Source: Arachis hypogaea (lineage: Eukaryota; Streptophyta; Magnoliopsida; Fabales; Fabaceae). From it: a DNA stretch of 64,000 bases. The notes below the pieces were generated by a model. The model was not told where the DNA came from. It made no database searches and saw only the letters and a list, made by a program, of their open reading frames with translations. Of this stretch, positions 1 to 10,614 are shown in pieces. Each line of letters starts with the position of its first letter. Position 1 is the stretch's first letter. Both the position numbers and the translations under genes were made by a program. Location: the NCBI RefSeq assembly GCF_003086295.3, contig NC_092048.1:43772425-43836424 (forward strand), read 5' to 3'.

Positions 1-362
1 TATATATAAATATGTAAAAGCCTTAGGACTGTTGTAACCTCTGATTAACTTTTGCTTTACGGCTAGAGGTAAGGCTTAGGTAATTGGGGTGTTACACTCA
101 ACATGACCATCAACCCTACTCACGAGCCTCTTTTTACCAAGTACCTTCATATGACCCTTATCCATCATATGACCAATCACCCATACCATATCCTTGTGAC
201 CATTACGAGCAAAAACCTTTAGAACCACCACAACCCTATCAAGATTACTACTAAGGACCACCTCAATACACGTCATCTCCATACCTTTCTCAAGTAGAAC
301 CACCTTCCTACTATGAATCCTTTCTCTAAAATGATGAACCCTCTTATCCACCCCAAGCCCCA

Positions 363-1526
363 ATGGATGATTCTCTTACTTTGCTACTTCAAAGACAAGC
401 GGATATGCAAAGGAATACCCTAGAGTTTGTGACCAACTTGACCAAGGTAGTGCACACTTTAGCCTACCAATGCTTGAACACTCAAGGTGCTTCTGTAACC
501 ACATGTGAAGGATCCAAAGAAGAGCAAATCATGAAGAAGAGATTGGAAAATCCGGTGAAAAAAGAGGATTTGGGTTTTGTATTGGAGCAATTGGGGGAAC
601 CTACGATTATTGAAGAAAAGGAAGACGTGGTAGAAGATTTCGGAGATGTGGAACCACCATGGGAGTCTCAACAACCTCCGGAACATATCCAAATTGAAGA
701 ATATGAAGAGGTTGATCAAGAGATGGATTCAATCATCAACGAATTCCTATCAAAGATTGAATCACCTCCCATTAGGTGTGAAATTGAAGTTATTGAAGAC
801 AACTCCAAGCCAAGTGATATTAGTGACCTTGTTGAAGACCCTTCCATTGAATGTGAAGTTAATGTTGAATTGGACCTCACACATCCTCCAAAGCTTGATC
901 TGATTGATGATGAGGAGGAATTGGAAGAAGTTGACAAGCAAGAAGAAATTGAAAGAAGTTGTCAAGAGGTGGAAACAACTAAGGGAGAGCCTAAGGGAGT
1001 AGACCTCGCATTGTCTAAGTGTGGGGAGGTTCCCCTTCCTAAGTCCCCATCCAACACAACATTCAAGTGGGTAAAATTCTTCCCCTTAAGCTTCACTTTC
1101 TCGCTTGAATATGGTTTGATTGAAACGGATGGGCAACTTAGAGCTCTTTGCGGAATCAATAGCAAGAGGGAGTTGTGTAGTGGTTGGAAGTTTGGAATTA
1201 AGCTCATTAGGGTCAAAGCTTCAAGGCATAGGGACCATGATTGGATAAATGCTACTTTGTGTGGGTCTAGAAGGAAAATTTGGTGTGCTAAAGAGAATTC
1301 TATGTGTCAACCACCCAGATGGAAGAATCATGACAATCAACTTGAAGATGGGTGTGAAAATAAGATATGGGATCCCGGATCGTACTTTGAAGACCAATTT
1401 TGGGAACTCATGTCTTGGGTAGAAGTTCAACCAAACTTGGTGAAGATGGTTAGAATTTCTGTCAATCAGTCGAGGAGCAAAGATCTATCGAGATTCGAGG
1501 ATGAGTACAAACACAAGCCACCATGA
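363..1526 (+). CDS. gag-like ORF of the non-autonomous gypsy element
   Basis: This 387-codon ORF starts with ATG at 363. The same frame is readable upstream to about 100 (a Pro/Tyr/Gln-rich tract with PPQPYQ-like repeats) but holds two stops, so the ATG is probably internal to a longer, broken gag-like protein. Residues 1-50 look helical (LLQRQADMQ). Residues 80-220 are very acidic (Glu/Asp/Val/Ile-rich) and the C-terminal third is basic and Trp-rich. I see no CCHC knuckle and no protease or polymerase motif. I know this protein style from legume retroelement interiors but cannot name a domain. A PPT-like string (1016-1030) lies inside the coding frame. It belongs to the element that ends with the LTR at 6804. 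Confidence 0.5.
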   Translation: MDDSLTLLLQRQADMQRNTLEFVTNLTKVVHTLAYQCLNTQGASVTTCEGSKEEQIMKKRLENPVKKEDLGFVLEQLGEPTIIEEKEDVVEDFGDVEPPWESQQPPEHIQIEEYEEVDQEMDSIINEFLSKIESPPIRCEIEVIEDNSKPSDISDLVEDPSIECEVNVELDLTHPPKLDLIDDEEELEEVDKQEEIERSCQEVETTKGEPKGVDLALSKCGEVPLPKSPSNTTFKWVKFFPLSFTFSLEYGLIETDGQLRALCGINSKRELCSGWKFGIKLIRVKASRHRDHDWINATLCGSRRKIWCAKENSMCQPPRWKNHDNQLEDGCENKIWDPGSYFEDQFWELMSWVEVQPNLVKMVRISVNQSRSKDLSRFEDEYKHKPP

Positions 1527-1854
1527 CAAAGAGCTTCTCAAATGTCCAACTTAAGGAGTTAAAATAAAAGTGCTAGGTGGAAGACACCCCACTATGATAA
1601 ACTCTTTCCATCCCCTCTTGTAGATTTGATTAGTAAGTGATTTGAGTTGCCATTGTAGGTAGTTTTCTCTTTCTATAGTTGTTTTAATAATTTGGTTGCT
1701 AGTTGCTTGTGATGCAAGTTTCCCTTGCTTATATTTGAAACCCCTCAAAAGCCAAAAATATTTTTTGTAATTTTGCATTTGTAGTTAGTTTTGGATTGTA
1801 GGTAGTGTTAGGGGGATTTTAAGCTGCTTTAGTACTTCTAAAAAAAAAGGGGGC

Positions 1855-2225
1855 AGGGACGCGTATGCACGTTGTACGCATACGCGTCGACGAGTGACTG
1901 CAGCCCCATACATGAATCCAGAGAGTTGGGCAAACCTTGCGCAACCATTAAGCTTCCCGCGCAAGCTGCACCCCATGCGGACGCGTACATGATGCGTACG
2001 CGTCGATGCGTCGGTGCAGCACCCATACTTATGACCCGAGAGTTGTGCTAACTTGGGGCCAACACTATGCCTCTGGTCCAACTCTCAACCCACACAGACG
2101 CGTATATCACGCGTACGCGTCAACGTGCACTCTCCCCATCCACGCTTAAGCGTACTTGACGCTTATGCGTCCATCATGCCTTCCACCTAACCACGCGGAT
2201 GCGCACGGGACGCGCACGCGTGCAT
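1855..2225. repeat. Palindromic ACGCGTAYGCGT array
   Basis: CpG-rich stretch with at least five inverted-repeat blocks built on ACGCGTA/TACGCGT, at about 1859, 1981, 2099, 2147 and 2192. The first is a hairpin: ACGCGTATGC and GCATACGCGT around an 8-base loop. Blocks are imperfect copies of one another. Related blocks lie in the LTR at 7105-7193 and in the solo LTR at 19143-19212, so the motif belongs to this element family. It is non-coding as far as I can see. Confidence 0.7.
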
Positions 2226-3711
2226 TCAAATCCATTAACCCCATCTACGCGAGACTGCCCTAGCATTTGTGTCTTTCACCCCACTCTCTCCCAACGTTCC
2301 ATTTCCCTTTTTTCCCTTCCTCCATAACTGCCGCCCCAAGCGCTGCACCAACCACCCCCACTCCGACGACAGCACCGCCGTCACCACCTTGCCCCCGTCC
2401 TCTTCTATTTCTTCTTCTCTTTTCCGTCTCTCGTCCTCCCTCTCCTCCTCTCTATCTCACCGTCTCTTCTCTCTGCCTCCGTCCAGTAGCCACCGCGACT
2501 GCCATTATCGTCGGCGAACCCTCGTCACGCCACCACCCATCCAATCCCATTTCTGTTCTGCTTACCTTCTAGGTCTCCCCTGCCTCTCCATTCTTTTGTT
2601 TTGCTTTCTTTTTCATTAATTCTGTTTGTTAATGTTTGCTAGTGTAGTTCTTGAATTTATATTCATTAGGTTAGATAGAGATGCATGCTGTTAGGTAGTT
2701 AGGTTGTAGTTAGAAGATTCTAGGCCTGATAAGTGCTCCGTTCCTGCTACCTGAATAGCTGATTGTAATTTTCTTTGCTGATTGATAGTGGTATGATGCT
2801 ATGTGCATTCTTGTCACTGCTTTGCTAGTTTTGTAGTTGATATGTATTGTTTCACTGCTACCTTGCTGAGTAATTCTACTTGATGTCGCCTAAACCATAT
2901 GAACTTGCTGCTTATTACATGTTTAATGATTCATATGACTGTTTTTGCTGCTTTTTGCTATCCGAAAACCTTCGAATTACTGCCGGAATGCTGCCAAAAT
3001 TTCCGAAAATTGTTTTTTTCCTTCAAATTGCACCCTAGGAATTGAACTTGACCCTTTTGACTTTGAGATTTACTTCACTTACACCAAGTTCAATTCTTAG
3101 GCCACTTTGGTAGGCATTTTCGTCTCTATTTGGTTTCCCGTTGATATGCATTGAAAAGAGTTAGTTCACGAAATTCTTTGTCGGATTTCTGTGTCAACAT
3201 TTCACATTCCAATTTGAACTAAGTGACCATGTGCATTGTTGATGAATCGATTTTCAATTGCATACTTTTATGAACAATTCATATTTCATCATCAATGACT
3301 TGCATCATACTCATGATTGTGAGCATGCTTGTTCTTTATATACTTCTTGCGCTTCTTGTGATTAAGTCCCATACTTGTCATGCCACTAATTTCTAACCTA
3401 GTTTTCTAACTTCTAACTTTGATGACTCTCTAATTCTTTTTCTTAGTTTTCTCATTAACTCCTCTATATTCTTTGAGGCATGTCGACTATTGTGGCTTAA
3501 CAAACAAGCATTCTATTATTGTTCCATGATTTCTTGGTTGCATTTTGGATTGAATTCTATATTCCTGTTTCCTTGCATTCCAAGTCTTCATCCTTTTTCT
3601 CACTTCATGATTACATCTCATTCCTCTGGATTTTTGTATGTGCTTAATGCCTTGCTTTCCGTTCCTCTACTTGGCTTAATTGTTTATATCCTATCATATT
3701 TATTTTTCAGG
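2226..3711 (+). other. Long leader or intron before the env-position ORF
   Basis: No convincing gene. Bases 2270-2600 are strongly pyrimidine-rich (CCTCC, TCTTCTTC runs), like a plant 5' UTR; open frames there are low-complexity and probably not real. From 2620 the sequence is T-rich and intron-like. It ends in TATTTTTCAG/GATG at 3701-3714, a good plant 3' splice site directly before the ATG at 3712. The donor was not identified; GGTCTC near 2570 is one weak candidate. Confidence 0.4.
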
Positions 3712-5028
3712 ATGTCGGATAGAGGAAAAGCTAAGGTCACCTCTAGAAAGAGGAAGAAACCTCAATCCTCTGCTGCTTCTCATTTCACAGATTATGCTAA
3801 GAATCCCCTTTCGGAGAAGGACAAAGCAGACCAGCAACTGCCACCTACCGATGCTCACAGGTTTCCTAACCTATACTGTGAGCTCCGCTTCCCAAACTAC
3901 CGGCTGAGGACCCTCAACATTGAGAAGAAATTGGCCATTCCCACTGACCTAAGGCAATCTATTCATGCCCGTATTGAGAAAATGGGTCTAGGTTTTGTTG
4001 ATAGGGCGCTGGGTAGGGTAAACACCTCATGGGTTCAGGAATTTTATTGTAACTTTTTCAGATTTAACCTTGAGTCAGTTTACCTACGGGGCGGAAGGAT
4101 ATTGGTTACAGAGGCGGCTATTGAGGATGTACTCGGCTGTCTGCCTAAGACTAGCGATACAGATGCATATGTACAGGCAGTCAAGATACATTGTATGACG
4201 TATGATTATGATGCTTTGAGGAGTGTTGTTACTACCCTGGATGCCCCTTGGGTGATGGATGCTGATAATAGGAAACCTAAGGGGATGCTATTCACTTATC
4301 TGACGAGGGAGGCTCGGACATGGCAGCAGATCCTTGCACACTATGTCATGCCGACCACCCATTTTACTGAGATTCCGGAGAACATGCTTGTCCTTATTAG
4401 TTATATCATAGAGGGGAAGGAGGTATACTTCCTCCGATTGATCAGGAGATTCATGTGGCGAGGGCATGTCCGTGGCACACTCCCATTCTCGACTTTGGTC
4501 ACCGAGATGGCTGAGTGAGCTGGCGCTCCGCAGAGGGCGGATGATGAGTCACCACCCCCAATCCACGGAAAGGAGGAAGTGATTCTGTGGGGGACATGGG
4601 TGAATGAGAAGCCCCCATCCCGGTGTCGCTCTAGAGCTAGAGCCAGAGCAGCAGCGACACCTAGTCCTTCATCATCCTCAGCCGCAGCAGGTCCATTGGC
4701 ACCAGCAGCACCGATAGCACCACCACCAGCACCCCAGCTGACATATCTATTGGTACAGCGTCTGTTCCGCTTCATGGAGCGTAGTGAGCGCCACATCATG
4801 CGACGTCTTGATAGAGTGGATCAGATGTTTGTAGCACTAGGCGTCGAGTTGTCCCCTATTGCCGACCCTTCTTCTTCAGAGGAGGAAGAGCATGAGGAGG
4901 AGCAGGCTCAGCCAGAGGCACCTCCACAGACACAGGCTACCCCAGAGGCGCAGCATCCTCCTGAGGAGCCACAGCCTCAGCCCCTGCCAGATGCGACAGT
5001 TGACCCTCACCCTGAGCCCGAGCAGTAG
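3712..5028 (+). pseudogene. env-position ORF (putative plant transposon protein), one internal stop
   Basis: The frame begins MSDRGKAKV at 3712, just after a splice-acceptor-like TTTTTCAG, and runs to a stop at 4516-4518 (TGA). The same frame continues open without any shift to the TAG at 5026-5028. One nonsense change therefore splits a protein of about 438 residues. The N-terminal half carries a basic, nuclear-signal-like stretch (SRKRKKPQ) and then the globular domain common in legume gypsy interiors (LYCELRFPNYRL, LGRVNTSWVQEFYCNF, GRILVTEAAIEDVLG). The C-terminal half is Arg/Ala/Pro-rich and then Glu/Pro/Gln-rich. It lies where Athila elements keep their env-like ORF, but I see no signal peptide or fusion peptide and do not call it an envelope. 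TGA may derive from CGA by CpG decay. Confidence 0.6.
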
Positions 5029-5065
5029 CATCGAGGATGATGCTCCATTCTAAGTGTGGGGAGGT
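5027..5065 (+). promoter_or_regulatory. Internal hairpin plus polypurine-tract copy
   Basis: AGCATC (5027-5032) pairs with GATGCT (5039-5044) around loop GAGGAT. After a 6-nt spacer comes TAAGTGTGGGGAGGT (5051-5065), identical to the polypurine tract at the LTR border (6789-6803). The stem overlaps the stop codon of the upstream ORF. It could be an internal PPT or a fossil of an earlier LTR border; no LTR sequence follows it. Confidence 0.6.
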
Positions 5066-6765
5066 CACCATCGGTGGATTGCCATTTTGGGTGATGAGTT
5101 CGGACATTTATCAGTTATTTTGTGTTATTTTAGTACTTTGCACTTTATTTTTACTGCACTCTTAGGATTATTGTATATATTTGTTATTTTGGTACTTTTA
5201 TTTTAGTTATTGCATTTTGCACCATAGTTTGGACATACTTTTTAGATTTTTAGTTGGATTTGCATTTGTAGTTGATAGTATATATATATGTAGTTACTTT
5301 AGTTTAGTGGTTGTGATTTGAAAATTATGGATTATTGAAGCTTGGTTTACCCCTTTTACATAAGAAAATTGGTTTGATTGAAAAAGAGGGGATAAACTAG
5401 GGAACTTTTAGCTTTCTCAATCACAACATTGCATTTAGGATAAGCTTAGTCAAAACAATGAAATTTCCAAAGAACTTATCCATAGGGCACCACCCTAATT
5501 GATTGAAAATTTTTGTGGAACTTGCTTGAATTATATATTTTGTGAAGCATGTTTTTGAGCTAAAGAACACAAGCTTGTGAGATTTGAGCCTAATGATGTG
5601 GTTACATCTTATAACCACTTATTTTTTCCTTCTTGTGTGCAATTGTTCTCTTTCTATGATTGTGATCCTTGATTTGCTTAATTCTATATGTCCATTATTC
5701 CTTGTATTCATGCATTTATATGATTGATGTCATTGTTTCATTAGATCACTTATCCAAATAAGCCTACCTTTTACCTTCCCTTGTTAGCCAATTTTGAGCC
5801 TATGCTTACCCAATTGTTCTTTATTTTAGCACATTACAAGCCTAAAGCGAAAAAAATAAATGTCCCTTATTTGGATCTTTGATTAGCTTAGGCTAGTGAG
5901 AGTGTTTATTATTCAAGTTTGGAGAGATTTGGAAATATTGGTTGGGATAAAAGGGTGTTTTGTATTGCTATGCTTGGAAATTGGGAGAATGCTCATGTAT
6001 TAATCAAATGTTAGATCTTATGAATTGATGCTCTTGGAAAGAAAACGAGAAAAATAAAAGAAAAAGAAAAGAATATGAAAAAAAAAGGCTAAAAAAAGAG
6101 AAAAAAAAAAAAGAAATATAAAGGGGACAAAATGCCCCAAAGTAAAGTTCAATAAGAATCAATGCATAAGTGTTGTGAAATGAAAAGGAAATGCATGAGT
6201 ATGTGAAAAAGTAAAAAATGGGTAGTTAGGCTAGCTTTTTGAAATTGTATAGGATGTCATAGGTTAGGTGGGAAGTCTAAACTTATCAAAGATTCAAATT
6301 TCAAGTCCACTTGACAAAATATGCATCCTACCTTGACCCTAGCCCTATTACAACCTTTGAGAAAGACCTCATGATAATTGTATGCATGTATTGAATAATT
6401 GTTTATTGTTAGATGAAGAACAAATCTTGGAAAGCATGATTAGGATAGGATTGAGTGAATCAACCCCTAAACACTTGAGTGACTAGAGCAGATACACATC
6501 CGGTGAGGGTTCGATTGCTCAATTACATGTTTTCACCATAATCATTCTTATTCATGCAAGTTTGTAAATCTTTTTGATAACTCAATACAATTGTGGGTTG
6601 GATTTGATTCCTATTACTTTAGCCCTTATGCTTACACATGTTCCCTTGGAAGTTGATTTGTTTTCACCAAGCATTTGCATTCATAATAGGTAGTTACATT
6701 TAGATAGTTTGCATATAGTCTAGTTGCATTGAATAAATGTCATACCCTTTGTTTCCTTCTTGGTT
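5066..6765 (+). other. 3' non-coding region of the gypsy element
   Basis: A 1.7-kb AT-rich stretch between the env-position ORF and the polypurine tract. It contains an A-rich GAAAAA tract at about 6045-6118 and no ORF with recognisable coding character. Short open frames at 5421-5618 (reverse) and 6737-6922 are not convincing. Confidence 0.5.
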
Positions 6766-6803
6766 TAGCATGAGGACATGCTATGGTTTAAGTGTGGGGA
6801 GGT
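6766..6803 (+). promoter_or_regulatory. Hairpin and polypurine tract at the 3' LTR border
   Basis: TAGCAT (6766-6771) and ATGCTA (6778-6783) form a perfect 6-bp stem with loop GAGGAC. TAAGTGTGGGGAGGT (6789-6803) follows after 5 nt and directly abuts the LTR (TGACAAATCCC at 6804). This is the expected place of the plus-strand primer of reverse transcription. Confidence 0.75.
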
Positions 6804-8112
6804 TGACAAATCCCATTTTTAGGGTTTATCTTGTGTTGAATTTAGAGCATTCTATCAGCCTTTTCTCACATTTATTCAACGAAATAGTATGGTTTTGTGA
6901 TTTTTCCTTAATTTGTGCTTAAGTGTGAAAACATGCTTTTAGACCTTTAATTTGATGATTTTAATTCACCTTTGATTCCACTAGATGCCTTGATTTGTTT
7001 GTTAAGTGATTTCAGGTTGAAAAGGTTAGGAATGGATCAAAGGAGTGAAGAGGAAAGCATGCAAAGTGGAGAACACATGGAAAAACCAAAGATTTGGTTG
7101 CACACATCTACGCGCACGCGTAACAGACGTGCACGCGTGGATCGTAAAAATCCCATGGATGCGCATGCGTGCTGTACGCATACGCGTCGGTGCTGGCACG
7201 TAATTTTTAAGTGAAAACATGCCCAGCAAATTCACAGAGGCTGTGGGGCCCAATCTAAACCAACTTTGGCGCCAAAACACTTAAAAGGGCCAAGGATTGA
7301 AGGAGAATGCATCATCATGAATCATTAGGAGTTTTAGATCTAGTTTTAGTGTTAGTTTTAGAGAGAGAAGCTCTCACTTCTCTCTAGAATTAGGATTAGG
7401 TTTAGATTAATAAGCTTAGATCTAGGTTTTAATTCATGCTCTCTTCTACTTCTAGCTCTTAATTCTTTGTTGTTACATCTTGTTCCTCCATTCTTTTGTT
7501 GTAATTTCTTCTATTTTGCTTCCATACTTTGTTATAGATCAATTCTTGTTTCATCTATTTTTTTTAATGCAATTTGAGGTAATTCATGTTAATTGTGCTA
7601 TCTTTGATTGTTGTTATTAATTCTTTGCAATAAGTGTTGTTAGATTCTATTCTTGTTGTCAATTTACTATGCTTTCCTTTCACACCTTCCAAGTGTTTGT
7701 CAAAATGCTTGAGAGGATGTTAGAGTAGAATTTTATATTCTTGACTTGGGAAGGTAACTTAGGAATTCTTGAGTTACTAATGTCCAAGTGATTGATAGTT
7801 GGTAGCCATTAAATCTAGCTCCCATTAATTCAATTAGTGAATAGCTAGGATTTATGGACTTGGATTGATATAGCTCATTTGACTTTTCCCTACTTGTTAG
7901 AGGATGATTTAATGGATTAATCCTTACAATGATCATATTGTGGTTAGTGATAAGGATAGAGATCCTTGACCACCAAACCTTGCCAAGACCTTTTCATCAT
8001 TTGAATTCCTTTGCCTTTTCCTTTTCTTGTTTCTTATTCAAAACCCCAAAATATACATGTCCATAGCCAATAACAAGAACACTACCCTGCAATTCCTTTG
8101 AGAGACCAAAAA
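6804..8112 (+). repeat. 3' LTR of the Athila-like element, truncated
   Basis: Starts TGACAAATCCC (family consensus TGATAAACCCC), right after the polypurine tract. It tracks the reverse complement of the solo LTR at 18026-19513 through several shared blocks, such as TTTATTCAACGAAATA and GAGAGAGAAGCTCTCACTTC. A palindromic ACGCGT block lies at 7105-7193. The alignment stops near GCAATTCCTTTGAGAGAC (8095-8112), short of the LTR end, where LINE-like sequence takes over. Confidence 0.7.
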
Positions 8113-8182
8113 TTCTCTGATCAGTGACAGGTGCTAAAAGAAGATCACAAGAACCCAGAATTCCAAGCAATCACAAAAAACA

Positions 8183-8996
8183 ATGTCTAGAAAAAGAGGA
8201 GAATCTAATAGAGGGAGATGGTGCCACCCCACAATTGGCACCCGGGTGTCCATGAAGATGATGATGTGGAGCTATCGAGGTTTGGAGAATCTTCTGACGG
8301 TTCATAGCATGAAAGGGATTTTCAAATCCCATTCTCCTGAGATAATATTTTTATGTGAGACAAAAAATGTTACCTCGATAGTTAAAGAGCATTGTGGCAA
8401 GGCTGGTTTTAAGCAAATCTATTGTGTGGAGCCGAGAGGCACAAAAGGAGGCCTTGTTCTTGCTTGGAAGGACAATGTAGAGGTAACTATTTTGCATGCG
8501 GAAGACTACTTAATCCTGTTCACTTGGGCAGATCCAATTCTACAGAAAATTTGGAAAGTTGCAGTAGTACATTTGCATGCAGAGGAAAATACAAGAGCTA
8601 AACAATTCAAGAAAATACTAGAATTAAAGGGAGAAATAGATGAACCTTTCTTAGCAATTGGTGACTTCAATGCAATCTCAACTTTTCATGAGAAAGAAGG
8701 GGGGGGGGATGAAATCGACTTCTTCCATTAACTCCTTCAATAGTTTCATTAACAAAGGTGAGATGGTTGACTTGGGATATGTAGGGAGAAAATTTACATG
8801 GAGCAATAGGCAATTCGGGGATCATCTTATTCGTGAAAGACTAAATAGAGGCTTGGGATCACTTTCCCTAAGAAACAACTACTTGAGAGCTTCCATTCTT
8901 TACTTGGAGGATACAGGCTCAGATTATAGCCCAATTATGCTAGTTTCTGATAGTGAGGTGAGAAGACCAAAAAGAAGGTTTCAATTCCAAGAATGA
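8183..8996 (+). pseudogene. LINE ORF2, endonuclease domain
   Basis: The frame from ATG 8183 encodes an AP-endonuclease-like fold that would nick target DNA. Visible marks are the N-terminal WSYRGLEN block, IIFLCETKN (metal-binding Glu region), GGLVLAWKD and IGDFNAI. A run of ten G (8699-8708) shifts the frame. The domain continues in another frame (8658-8996) through YVGRKFTWSNRQFG and DHSPI-like (DYSPIML). The reverse copy has only GGGGAGA at this spot, so the run is a local expansion. It ends at a stop before the linker to the reverse transcriptase. Confidence 0.8.
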
Positions 8997-9014
8997 TGGT
9001 GTGAAAGTGAGGAA

Positions 9015-10548
9015 GTGACAAATATTGTAAAAGAAGCATGGCGAACTGGAATAGATGGGTCCCTAATGTTTAAACTGCACTGCAAGCTGAAAAGATGTAA
9101 ACATATGTTGGTAGAGTGGCAAAAATCTAGCATAAACAACTCCAAAAAATTCATAATAGACCTAAAGGAGAAATTGGAGACATCAAAAGGAGGTGGAAGG
9201 GAGGTGGATAGACGAAAAATTCTAGAGCTAGAGGAAGAATTGACCGAGGCCTATGTGATGGAAGAAAGATATTGGAAGGAGAAATCAATAGTCCAATGGC
9301 TAAAATGGGGTAACCAGAGTACGAAATTCTTCCATACAAAATTCCAGTACAGAATAAGAAAAAATCGAATTAACAAATTGCATGACAGTCAAGGACAGTA
9401 CAAATCACGGCCAAAGGAAATAGCCCAAATAGTCCAAGAGTACTTTGGAAATCTATTCACAACCTCAAACCCGAGAGATGTTAATATCGAACTTCAATCT
9501 ATGAGCAAAAAGGTGGACGAGGGCACAAACAGAAAAATTACAACAAGAGTAACAGAGAAAGAGATCAAGACAGCCACTTTTTCCATCAATGCGCTAGGAG
9601 AAGACGATTTCACAGCCAAACTCTTCCAACACTTTTGGAAAATAATCAAGATGGATGTAATTGATGCAGCCACAAGTTTCTTCGCCGGGGGGGGGGGGAA
9701 TGCTGCGAGCCATGAACCATACCCAGATATGCTTGATTCCCAAGACAGAGAATGCGAAAAATATGACACAAATACGGCCGAATAGCTTGACTTGTGTGTT
9801 CCACAAAATTATCTCCAAAACCTTAATTCACCAGATGCAAGGGATCCTCAATGGAATCATTAGTGATAATTAGAGTGCATTTATTAAAGGCAGACTAATC
9901 AGTGACAATGTGCTGATAGCTCATGAGTTTATGCACTATTTGAAGAACAAGTGCCATGGTGATTATGAAATGGTAGTAAAACTGGATATGAGCAAGGCAT
10001 ATGATAAAGTGGAATGGTGTTTTATTTGGAACCTTATGGAAAGACTTGGGTTCTGTGATAAATGGATCGGTTGGATAAACGAATGTGTCATTACGGTATC
10101 CTACTCTGTTACTGGAGAAGGCCAACCATATAGTTTGTTTAAACCTACCCGGGGCCTGCGTCAAGGTGACTCCCTCTCCCCTTATCTTTTTCTAATTTAT
10201 GCAGAAAGGTTATCTCATCTGCTTCACAGAGGAGAGCAGAGATAAGAGATATCTGGTTTAAGACTTAATCCAAGATATCCTAAATTCAACCATCTATTCT
10301 TTGCAGATGATTCGATTCTTTTTTGAAAGGCAACACAACAAGAATGCCAAAGATTACTTGAGGTGCTAGAAGTCTATGGAGACATTAGTGGGCAACTAGA
10401 GAATTTAAATAAATCATCCGGCTTCTCTAGTTCAAACACTCCAGCTCAGACCCGAGATTCACTAGCACAGACTCTACAAATTTCTCATGTGGACAATCAA
10501 AACAGGTATCTAGGACTGCCAGCAGTGGTATATAGGTCCAAGAAATAG
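9015..10548 (+). pseudogene. LINE ORF2, reverse transcriptase region
   Basis: Copies element RNA into DNA at the nicked target. The linker (9015-9660) has FFHTKFQYRIRKNRINKL. The polymerase is recognisable by LDMSKAYDKVEW (about 9983), GLRQGDSLSPYLF (about 10155) and FFADDSILF (about 10299), so the FADD catalytic pair is intact here, unlike the reverse copy (FADN). The frame is broken by a run of 12 G (9687-9698; six in the reverse copy), stops near 9783, 9870, 10243 and 10323, and a 12-nt deletion near 9590 relative to the other copy. It cannot make a full protein. Confidence 0.8.
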
Positions 10549-10614
10549 ACGTTTGTATACATTAAGGATAAGGTACAAAAGTGGTTTCAATCCTAGAAAA
10601 GATCTTTACTATCA

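Larger units (their letters stand above)
1..8112 (+). mobile_element. Non-autonomous Athila-like Ty3/gypsy element, 3' part
   Basis: The window opens inside an LTR retrotransposon. In order it has a gag-like ORF (363-1526), a palindrome-rich stretch, a long leader, an env-position ORF (3712-5028), a polypurine tract (6789-6803) and the start of a 3' LTR (6804). The LTR matches, over most of its length, the complete solo LTR on the opposite strand at 18026-19513, which confirms family and border. No protease, reverse transcriptase or integrase is visible in 8 kb, so it must depend on a partner element. The LTR loses its last part (roughly 180 bp judged from the solo copy) where LINE sequence begins near 8113. 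Assignment to the Athila-like lineage is from memory of LTR and ORF style. Confidence 0.75.

Noticed and set aside
1016..1030. A further internal polypurine tract with hairpin
   Set aside because: The string TAAGTGTGGGGAGGT is present but lies inside the gag-like frame and has no GRGGAY-loop stem before it; kept only as a motif match.
2267..2619. Overlapping Pro/Ser/Thr-rich ORFs
   Set aside because: Pyrimidine-rich leader sequence read in two frames; low complexity, no motif.
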